DNA of 7,105 nucleotides from Pedosphaera sp. (GTDB taxonomy: Bacteria; Verrucomicrobiota; Verrucomicrobiae; Limisphaerales; Pedosphaeraceae). The position numbers and the translations under genes are program-made. Below, in pieces: positions 1 to 5,584 of this stretch; the first letter of the stretch is position 1, and the number at the start of each line of letters is the position of its first letter. Where the stretch lies: contig JAQGPB010000218.1 in the NCBI GenBank assembly GCA_028293265.1, forward strand, positions 1-7,105. The letters run 5' to 3'. The notes under the pieces are model-generated. The model saw only the letters and a program-made list of their open reading frames with translations. It searched no databases and was not told where the DNA came from.

Positions 1-1
1 C

Positions 2-280
2 ACCAATTTTCAGACTGTCAATATCAGCATCGCCCCACCCGTCAGCTCCATCCCGAACATCACGGGCCTGACCGCCAATCCCGACGGCAGTTTCAATCTG
101 AGCCTGACCGGCGCCCCCGGCTACACCTACATTTTGCAAGCGACAACGAATATATTTTCATCCGCCGACTGGCTGTCTGTTGCCACGAACACGCTTGGCA
201 CCAATGGCGTCTGGCAGTTCAATGACGCGCAAGCCACCAACTTTCAGCAACGGTTCTATCGGCTCCAACTCGCGCAGTGA
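2..280 (+). CDS. C-terminal end of a large secreted protein (5' end outside window)
   Basis: An open frame enters from the left edge and ends at a TGA at 278-280, giving 92 visible residues. The visible part is rich in Thr, Asn, Ser and aromatic residues with alternating hydrophobics, as in an extracellular beta-sandwich. It follows a pattern I recognise from the C-termini of many secreted verrucomicrobial proteins: a G-L-T stretch, a TGAPG turn, a Y-x-x-Q-A-T-T-N strand, a W-L-S-V-A strand, a second Gly-rich turn, and a closing block with D-A-x-A-T-N-F and R-F-Y-R-L near the end. That tail is thought to be a fold or attachment module and says nothing about the enzymatic or binding function of the missing N-terminal part. 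The gene is separated from the next confident gene by about 615 bp, so it is probably not in the same operon. No convincing terminator follows. The reading is reliable; the function is unknown. Confidence 0.8.
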   Translation, partial: TNFQTVNISIAPPVSSIPNITGLTANPDGSFNLSLTGAPGYTYILQATTNIFSSADWLSVATNTLGTNGVWQFNDAQATNFQQRFYRLQLAQ

Positions 281-328
281 TTGGCTTGCGGAACCGGGTG
301 GATTTGTTTTCATACCATTGTGCGCCTG

Positions 329-532
329 TCACCTTGACGTCCCCTTCCCGCCAGCGTGAACAAGCGCGCTGATGGTCCCGTCGTAATGAGCGTAATCGAA
401 GCAAATTTCCTGCACGTCCAAGCTGCGTCCCTTTGCCTGGGCGAGAATCGCCTCGGCCAACCGCACGGAGAAATTTACGTGGCAGGAACGACGCCAAATT
501 TCCGCCAATGGACCGAAAAGCGCACCGTATTC
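329..532 (-). pseudogene. Possible small minus-strand gene or gene remnant, unknown family
   Basis: On the minus strand an open stretch of 67 codons runs from 532 down to a TGA at 329-331, just after an in-frame TGA at 533-535. The translation has a plausible protein composition, for example a run reading VRLAEAILAQAKGR near the middle and EICFDYAHYDGT after it. By hand count G or C occupies about 60% of first and 66% of third codon positions, mildly favouring this strand over the codon-aligned plus-strand frame. It has no ATG; the first usable start is a TTG at 506-508. A second minus frame starts with an ATG at 550-552 and reads MVINEGE; a single-base shift near 534 would join it to the open stretch. 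That fits a frameshifted small gene whose start lies next to the inverted-repeat element. I do not recognise the family. The evidence is composition only, so this may be chance. Confidence 0.25.
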
Positions 533-555
533 TCACCTTCGTTGATCACCATAAC

Positions 556-678
556 TAAGTAAGTGGCAGAAAGTTCTTTCACATTTTGTTCGTAGGCGTT
601 CATCGAAACGCCAGCATTTTCAAGGGTTTTCGCAGATCAATTGGAAGTTTTGTGAAAGAACTTTTTGCCGACTACTTA
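556..678. repeat. MITE-like element with 27-bp imperfect terminal inverted repeats
   Basis: The left arm (556-582) and the reverse complement of the right arm (652-678) match at 23 of 27 positions. The inner 13 bases (570-582 and 652-664) are identical, and mismatches occur only at left-arm positions 562, 563, 564 and 569. The arms enclose 69 bp with no coding capacity, which includes a smaller hairpin with GGCGTT at 595-600 and AACGCC at 607-612. Both outer ends are the dinucleotide TA, which is what a Tc1/mariner or IS630-type insertion duplicates, so a non-autonomous derivative of such an element is a reasonable guess. No transposase is present. The alternative is a large cruciform or an RNA stem unrelated to transposition; copies elsewhere in the genome would decide. 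The inverted repeat is directly visible; the mobile origin is inferred. Confidence 0.6.
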
Positions 679-703
679 ATGATGTGGGTGCAGATATAAA
701 ACG

Positions 704-739
704 CGCCTAGGCATTTGAAATCGGGCAAATGCCTAGGCG
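704..739. promoter_or_regulatory. Perfect 14-bp hairpin with nested GCCTAGGC palindromes
   Basis: CGCCTAGGCATTTG at 704-717 is an exact inverted copy of CAAATGCCTAGGCG at 726-739, with an 8-base loop. Each arm also contains the self-complementary octamer GCCTAGGC (705-712 and 731-738), whose centres are 26 bp apart, roughly two and a half helical turns. The structure could act as an RNA hairpin in the leader of the downstream operon or as paired operator half-sites for a dimeric regulator. It is not a convincing terminator on the plus strand because no run of T follows and the nearest upstream gene ends more than 400 bp earlier. On the minus strand a short T-rich tail follows, but no gene leads into it. 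The symmetry is certain; the role is open. Confidence 0.5.
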
Positions 740-895
740 GAGTTTAACGTGATTTACTCAGGTGTCGAGACAAACTTATTCAGGCAAATTGTTTCAGAAA
801 ACCGGACGGCGGAAAAACTTTTGGCCGCACTAGTCCCGCCAATGTTAATGGCATGCATGGACAGCGTTCATGCCACCGTGTAAACTCCTGATGAA

Positions 896-1432
896 ATGAC
901 CCTGCGATTGCCATCACATTGGTCCGCCTTGATTCTGAGTGGCTTTTTGATGGTGACACCGGGTGGCTTGGTCGGCGCGGAAAAATTGCAGTTCAACCGC
1001 GACATCCGCCCCATTCTTTCCGACCGCTGTTTCAAATGCCACGGTCCGGACAAGTCCGCCCGCAAAGCCTCGCTCCGCCTCGATCAATCGCGAGACGCCT
1101 ACGCCGAACTCAAGGAACCGCATACCCATGCCATCGTTCCCGGCAAACCTGGCGATAGTCTCGTCATCCAGAAGATTTTTTCCAGCGACGAGGAAGAAGT
1201 CATGCCCCCAAAAAAATCAAATCTAACATTGACCGCCGAGGAAAAGCAAAAGATCCGCCGCTGGATCAAAGAAGGCGCCGAATACCAGCCCCATTGGGCT
1301 TTCATCCCGCTGCCCGATTCTGTGGCCGTGCCGGCAGTAAAAAACAAACACTGGCCGCGTAATGAGATTGACCGCTTCATTCTCGCACGTTTGGAAAAAG
1401 CGGGTCTAAAACCTTCAGTCGAAGCCGACTAA
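896..1432 (+). CDS. Exported c-type cytochrome domain (PSCyt1), 5' part of an interrupted DUF1549/DUF1553 gene
   Basis: A 178-residue frame starts at ATG 896 and ends at TAA 1430-1432. Residues 1-28 form a Sec-type signal peptide with a hydrophobic core around 11-27 and likely cleavage after Ala28 (VGA). The mature part is a PSCyt1-type haem domain: CFKCH at 45-49 is the c-type haem attachment site, and Met103 in a VMPPKK context is the probable distal ligand. Residues 125-178 form the usual linker (HWAFIPL, then NEIDRFILARLEKAGLKPS) that begins the DUF1549 domain. In relatives this linker continues without a break. Here it is cut by a stop, and the same frame resumes immediately, so this is the first part of a longer gene and not a complete cytochrome. 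No clear Shine-Dalgarno precedes the ATG; the start was chosen because it gives an intact signal peptide. Expected location is the periplasm or outer cell surface. Confidence 0.85.
   Translation: MTLRLPSHWSALILSGFLMVTPGGLVGAEKLQFNRDIRPILSDRCFKCHGPDKSARKASLRLDQSRDAYAELKEPHTHAIVPGKPGDSLVIQKIFSSDEEEVMPPKKSNLTLTAEEKQKIRRWIKEGAEYQPHWAFIPLPDSVAVPAVKNKHWPRNEIDRFILARLEKAGLKPSVEAD
1430..1432 (+). other. In-frame TAA interrupting the cytochrome-type gene
   Basis: This TAA follows GAC (Asp178). The same reading frame continues with TTT CAT TGG TTG CGC CGC and then the conserved RRVTYDLTGLPP start of DUF1549. As I recall the family, five residues normally separate this Asp from the Arg-Arg pair; the same spacing is kept here if the TAA is counted as one of them, so a single-base substitution explains it better than an indel. 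A CAA (Gln), AAA (Lys) or GAA (Glu) codon would each need one change. Confidence 0.85.
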
Positions 1433-1441
1433 TTTCATTGG

Positions 1442-4063
1442 TTGCGCCGCGTCACCTACGATCTCACCGGCCTTCCTCCCGCGCCGTCCGACGTTGATGA
1501 TTTTATACGCGACCAGTCGAAAGACGCCTTTGAAAAAGTTGTGGACCGCTTGTTGGCCTCAAAACATTTTGGCGAGCGCATGGCCGTGCCGTGGCTCGAT
1601 GCAGCCCGATACGCGGACAGCTACGGTTATCAAAGCGACCAATTGTGCAACACTTGGCCTTACCGGGATTGGGTCATCGCGGCGTTCAACAATAATCTTT
1701 CCTACGACAAATTTCTCACGGAACAACTCGCGGGCGACCTCATTCCCCATCCCTCCCGCAAGCAGCGTCTCGCCACCGCTTTCAACCGGCTCCATCGCCA
1801 GACCAACGAAGGCGGGAGCATCGAAGACGAATGGCGAAACGAATATGTCTCCGACCGTGTCCACACCTTCGGCACCACCTTTCTTGCGCTGACCTTCGAG
1901 TGCGCCCGGTGTCACGATCACAAATTCGATCCCATCCTCCAGCGCGATTACTACAGCCTCGGCGCGTTCTTCAACAGCATTGACGAATACGGCCTTTACA
2001 ATGACTCCGCCCACGTTCCGACTCCCTCCTTGCTGCTGCCCACGCCGGAACAGGAAAAAGCCATGCTCTCCACGGCTCAAACCTTGCAGGCAAAAGCAAA
2101 CGCTCTGACCGAAGCAGGGCAGGGGAGCGAACCCGCCTTTCAGGATTGGCTCAAACGTTCCGACCTCTCGACAAATATTCCCGGATTGCTCGCGCATTTC
2201 ACCTTTGATGCCTTGACGGGCGACCATCAGATCGCGAACGAACTCAAGCCCGGCGAACTCAGCTCGCCGATTCATGGCAACACCCTGGTTGCCGGCAAAA
2301 CCGGCCAGGCGCTGCAATTCACGGGCGACGACGAATTCACGCTGCCCGCGAACCTTGGCTCGCTCCAACCATGGGATCAATATTCCGTCGTGTTCTGGTT
2401 GCAAATCCCCAAGACCATCACCAACGGCATTATTTTCCACGCCTCGCGAGGGACCGACTCAGGTTTTTTCGGCACCGAACTTTCCCTCGATCAAGGCCGA
2501 TTATTCTTTGCTGTGAAACGTTTCTGGCCGGGAAATGCGCTGGCCGTCCGTTCGTTGCAGACACTTCCGCCCGGTGAATGGGTGCAGGTGGGCGTCAGTG
2601 CCGATGGTTCCGGCAAGGCCGAGGGCGTGACGCTCTTTGTAAATGGCGAGCTAATTAAAACGGAAATTGTCCGCAACCATCTTGAAAAGAGCCCGCAAAA
2701 TGACGGCGCCAGCCTGAGCTTTGGAGCGCGCTTCCGTTCGGCGGGCCTCAAGGGCGGTTTGCTGGATGAACTGCGCGTTTACAATCGCCCGCTTGCGCCG
2801 GTCGAAATGCGGCAATTGTTCGACGGCCATGCTTTGCACCACGCCCTTGCGCAAAAAAATCAAGGGAGCCTGCGTGAATACTATTATGCGGCGATTGTGG
2901 AAACCATCGCGCAAGCCCGTGCTGATCGCGCCCAAGCCCTCAAAACCTGGCTGGCGGCGCGCGACCCGGTCCAGGAAACCAGCGTCATGGAAGAACTTCC
3001 CGCGCCTCGTCCGGCTTACCTGCTGGCCCGAGGTCGCTACGACGCGCCCAAAGACGAGACCACTTTCGTGGCCCGCGCAACGCCCGCCGCCTTGCCGCCA
3101 TTCCCAACGAATGCGCCGCGCAATCGTCTTGGTCTGGCACAATGGTTGACCGAGCCCCATCATCCGTTGACCGCTCGCGTCGCCGTCAACCGTTACTGGC
3201 AGATGTTTTTTGGCCGGGGCATCGTCGCCACCACGGAAAATTTCGGCGTCCAAGGCGCGCCGCCATCCCATCCCGAACTGCTCGACTGGCTGGCCCGCGA
3301 CTTTGTCAATTCTGGCTGGGACACCAAGGCGTTGCTCAAAAAAATCGTCTTGAGCGCCACTTACAGGCAGGACTCGAAACTTCGTCCCGACTTGCGCGAA
3401 AAAGACCCGGAGAATCTTTTGCTCGCGCGTGGCCCATCGCAACGCCTGCCCGCCGAGATGATTCGCGATACCGCGCTCGCGGCCAGCGGGCTGTTGCAGG
3501 AAGATTTGGGCGGTCCGCCGGTCAGCCCCTATTCGCCCGGCGATCTTTGGCGCGAGAGCAATGCCATGAGTCCCGCGTACCATCAAAGCGTGGGCGAATC
3601 GCTTTACCGTCGCAGCCTTTACACGGTTTGGAAACGCACCGCGCCAATGCCCGACATGATGGCGTTCGACGCTCCTTCGCGCGAAGTCTGCGTGGTCAAA
3701 CGCAACAATACCAGCAGCCCCCAGCAGGCGTTTGTTTTGCTCAATGACACCCAGTTTGTGGAAGCGGCGCGGGTGCTTGCGGAGAAGGCTATCAAGGAGG
3801 CAGGCGCGGATTCTGAGGCGCGGATTCGCTTCGTCTTTCAGCGTCTTACTGCCCGCGATCCGGATGCGCAGGAACTTAAATTGTTGATGGAGCTTTTGCA
3901 CGAACAGTCGTCAATATTTGAGGCCGAGCCTGCTCGTGCTGAAAGGCTTGTGTCGGTAGGCGACCGCAAGCGCGACCCCGCCTTGAACCTCGTGGAACTC
4001 GCGGCCACTACCACTCTGGCCCAAGCCATCCTCAACCTCGATGCCACCATCTGGAAACGATAA
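1442..4063 (+). CDS. DUF1549 (PSCyt2) - LamG-like - DUF1553 (PSD1) protein, 3' part of the interrupted gene
   Basis: An 873-codon frame runs from a TTG at 1442 to TAA 4061-4063, in the same frame as the preceding cytochrome part. Residues 1 to about 190 are DUF1549, with RRVTYDLTGLPP at 2-13, ERMAVPWLDAARYADSYGY at 45-63 and a second CxxCH (CARCHDHKFDP, haem site 154-158). Residues about 250-465 look like a LamG/concanavalin-A-type jelly roll, from a LLAHFTFDA strand through GEWVQVGV and FVNGE to LDELRVYNRPL, the usual last strand. Residues about 555-865 are DUF1553, with NRLGLAQWLTEPHHPLTARV near the start and VVKRNNTSSPQQAFVLLND near the end. The TTG is only the first formal start after the stop: it lies inside a conserved motif and has no ribosome site or signal peptide. 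A product made from it would lack the first haem domain and stay in the cytoplasm. The read-through product would be about 1055 residues, typical for the family. The activity is not established; a redox role on a sugar substrate is inferred. Confidence 0.88.
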   Translation: MRRVTYDLTGLPPAPSDVDDFIRDQSKDAFEKVVDRLLASKHFGERMAVPWLDAARYADSYGYQSDQLCNTWPYRDWVIAAFNNNLSYDKFLTEQLAGDLIPHPSRKQRLATAFNRLHRQTNEGGSIEDEWRNEYVSDRVHTFGTTFLALTFECARCHDHKFDPILQRDYYSLGAFFNSIDEYGLYNDSAHVPTPSLLLPTPEQEKAMLSTAQTLQAKANALTEAGQGSEPAFQDWLKRSDLSTNIPGLLAHFTFDALTGDHQIANELKPGELSSPIHGNTLVAGKTGQALQFTGDDEFTLPANLGSLQPWDQYSVVFWLQIPKTITNGIIFHASRGTDSGFFGTELSLDQGRLFFAVKRFWPGNALAVRSLQTLPPGEWVQVGVSADGSGKAEGVTLFVNGELIKTEIVRNHLEKSPQNDGASLSFGARFRSAGLKGGLLDELRVYNRPLAPVEMRQLFDGHALHHALAQKNQGSLREYYYAAIVETIAQARADRAQALKTWLAARDPVQETSVMEELPAPRPAYLLARGRYDAPKDETTFVARATPAALPPFPTNAPRNRLGLAQWLTEPHHPLTARVAVNRYWQMFFGRGIVATTENFGVQGAPPSHPELLDWLARDFVNSGWDTKALLKKIVLSATYRQDSKLRPDLREKDPENLLLARGPSQRLPAEMIRDTALAASGLLQEDLGGPPVSPYSPGDLWRESNAMSPAYHQSVGESLYRRSLYTVWKRTAPMPDMMAFDAPSREVCVVKRNNTSSPQQAFVLLNDTQFVEAARVLAEKAIKEAGADSEARIRFVFQRLTARDPDAQELKLLMELLHEQSSIFEAEPARAERLVSVGDRKRDPALNLVELAATTTLAQAILNLDATIWKR

Positions 4064-5570
4064 ACCCGTGTATTCGTCAATTATCCCCCATTCCGACCCG
4101 TTCGCCATCACCCGCCGCCACTTCTTTTCCAAAACCGCCCGCGGCCTCGGCGCGATGGCGCTTGCCGGACTGTTGCCGCGAACCATGCTGGCAGCTTCGG
4201 AACGGAAATCCTTGGGCGGCCTTCCCGGCTTTCCAAATTTCGCCCCCAAGGCCAAGCGCATCATCTATCTTTTCCAAAGCGGCGCCCCATCGCAGATGGA
4301 TTTGTTCGATTACAAGCCGCTCCTCAACCAACATCACGGCGAACAACTCCCGGATTCCGTTCGCGGCAGCCAGCGCCTGACCGGCATGAGCGCGCAGCAA
4401 AGTTCCATCCCGCTGGCGGGGTCCGTTTTTGAATTCAAGCAGCACGGACAGGCAGGGACTTGGTTCAGCGAACTGCTTCCCCACACGGCGCGAGTGGCGG
4501 ATGAACTCTGCGTGATCCGCTCGATGTACACCGAGGCCATCAATCACGACCCGGCGATCACCTTTTTCCAGACCGGCTCGCAAATCGCGGGCCGGCCCTC
4601 GCTCGGTTCCTGGATTCATTATGGCCTCGGCACGGTGAACCAGAATCTTCCCGCCTTTGTCGTGCTCATCACGCCGAACAAGAATGACCAGCCGCTTTAT
4701 GCGCGTCTCTGGGGCAGCGGATTTCTCGACTCGCGTTACCAAGGCATCCAGTTCCGTTCCGGCAAGGAACCGATTCTTTACATGTCCAATCCCGACGGGC
4801 CCTGCGGCAGCGGGCGACGCGCTTTGCTCGACAAATTGAACGCGCTGAATCAAATCCAGTTTGAAAAGGAGCTTGACCCCGAAATTGAATCGCGCATCGC
4901 CCAGTACGAAATGGCCTACCGGATGCAAAGCAGCGTGCCGGAAGTCACCGATCTTTCCCAGGAACCGGACCACATTTTCGAGCTTTATGGACCCGACAGC
5001 CGCAAGCCCGGCACCTTCGCGGCAAACTGCCTGCTGGCCCGGCGATTGGCCGAACGCGACGTGCGTTTCATCCAGCTATATCATCAAGGCTGGGATCAGC
5101 ACGACAATCTGCCCGCCGCCATCCGGGTGCAGGCCCGCGAAATCGACCAGCCCAGCGCTGCGCTCATCCAGGATTTGAAGCAGCGCGGCATGCTTGACGA
5201 CACGCTGGTGGTCTGGGGCGGCGAGTTCGGCCGCACCTGTTACTCACAGGGAAAACTGACGAAGGACAACTATGGCCGCGACCATCACCCGCGCTGTTTC
5301 AGCATCTGGATGGCCGGCGGCGGCGTCAAGCCGGGCATCAGTTACGGCCGCACGGATGATTACGGTTACAATATCGCCGATGCCAGCGGCGCGGCGATTT
5401 ATCCGGACAAAAGCCAATTCATGCCGGGCGCAGTCCATGTGCATGACCTGCAGGCCACATTGCTTCACCTGCTCGGCATTGACCACGAACGCTTGAACTA
5501 TCTTTATCAGGGCCGCCGGTTTCGCCTCACCGATGTCGAGGGCCATGTGGTAAAGGACATTTTAACCTGA
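4041..5570 (+). CDS. DUF1501 family protein with Tat-like signal
   Basis: The 509-residue frame starts at ATG 4041, overlapping the preceding gene by 23 bp; a GTG at 4068, four bases after that gene's stop, is an alternative start. Residues 23-50 look like a Tat signal: ITRRHFFSK with the twin Arg at 25-26, then a hydrophobic stretch (LGAMALAGLLP). The rest is DUF1501, a family related to alkaline phosphatases and sulfatases: SGAPSQMDLFDYKP at 80-93, EAINHDPA at 165-172, HQGWDQHDN at 348-356, VVWGGEFGRT at 390-399, GRDHHP at 412-417 and HVHDLQATLLHLLG at 466-479. The Asp and His residues in these blocks are candidate metal ligands by analogy. About 15 residues just before HVHD (roughly 448-464) look longer than in the relatives I remember. 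The family is nearly always encoded next to a DUF1549/DUF1553 gene, as here, which implies shared export and function. Its reaction is not known with certainty; the family assignment is firm. Confidence 0.93.
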   Translation: MPPSGNDKPVYSSIIPHSDPFAITRRHFFSKTARGLGAMALAGLLPRTMLAASERKSLGGLPGFPNFAPKAKRIIYLFQSGAPSQMDLFDYKPLLNQHHGEQLPDSVRGSQRLTGMSAQQSSIPLAGSVFEFKQHGQAGTWFSELLPHTARVADELCVIRSMYTEAINHDPAITFFQTGSQIAGRPSLGSWIHYGLGTVNQNLPAFVVLITPNKNDQPLYARLWGSGFLDSRYQGIQFRSGKEPILYMSNPDGPCGSGRRALLDKLNALNQIQFEKELDPEIESRIAQYEMAYRMQSSVPEVTDLSQEPDHIFELYGPDSRKPGTFAANCLLARRLAERDVRFIQLYHQGWDQHDNLPAAIRVQAREIDQPSAALIQDLKQRGMLDDTLVVWGGEFGRTCYSQGKLTKDNYGRDHHPRCFSIWMAGGGVKPGISYGRTDDYGYNIADASGAAIYPDKSQFMPGAVHVHDLQATLLHLLGIDHERLNYLYQGRRFRLTDVEGHVVKDILT

Positions 5571-5584
5571 CGAATTTTTCAACC

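Larger units (their letters stand above)
281..895. other. 615-bp intergenic region with no confident gene
   Basis: This is the only long gap in the window. It contains three things listed separately: a possible minus-strand small reading frame (329-532), a 123-bp inverted-repeat element (556-678) and a 14-bp perfect hairpin (704-739). A weaker 7-bp inverted repeat (TGGCATG at 849-855, CATGCCA at 869-875) lies about 20 bp before the start codon at 896. I see no tRNA, no riboswitch I can name, and no clear sigma-70 -35/-10 pair, although the promoter of the downstream operon is expected somewhere after 740. Confidence 0.6.

Noticed and set aside
249..292. CGGTTC near the end of the first gene pairing with GAACCG just after its stop, as a terminator
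   Set aside because: The stem is only 6 bp with a loop of more than 30 bases and no T run directly after it, so it is not a credible intrinsic terminator.
356..562. A 68-codon plus-strand frame starting with GTG
   Set aside because: It has no ribosome site and no recognisable domain, and it ends inside the left arm of the inverted repeat. It is codon-aligned antisense to the slightly more coding-like minus frame at 329-532, though the composition difference is small.
665..700. TTGCCG and TATAAA as a sigma-70 promoter pair
   Set aside because: The spacing is about 24 bases, far from the usual 16-18, and one box lies inside the inverted-repeat arm.
849..875. TGGCATG / CATGCCA inverted repeat just before the start at 896
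   Set aside because: Seven-base arms with a 13-base loop are too weak to call an operator or leader hairpin without conservation data.
1430..1432. Stop-codon reassignment (TAA read as an amino acid) as a genome-wide code change
   Set aside because: The same gene ends naturally at a TAA at 4061-4063 right after the expected family C-terminus, so TAA works as a normal stop here.
1559..2440. A 293-codon open frame on the minus strand
   Set aside because: It is antisense to the DUF1549 domain with its CARCHDHKFDP motif; a shadow frame.
2651..3901. A 416-codon open frame on the minus strand
   Set aside because: It is antisense to the LamG-like and DUF1553 regions, which have recognisable family motifs. 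No recognisable domain or start context was seen.
4077..4973. A 298-codon open frame on the minus strand
   Set aside because: It is antisense to the DUF1501 gene, where the plus frame carries the conserved blocks; a shadow frame.
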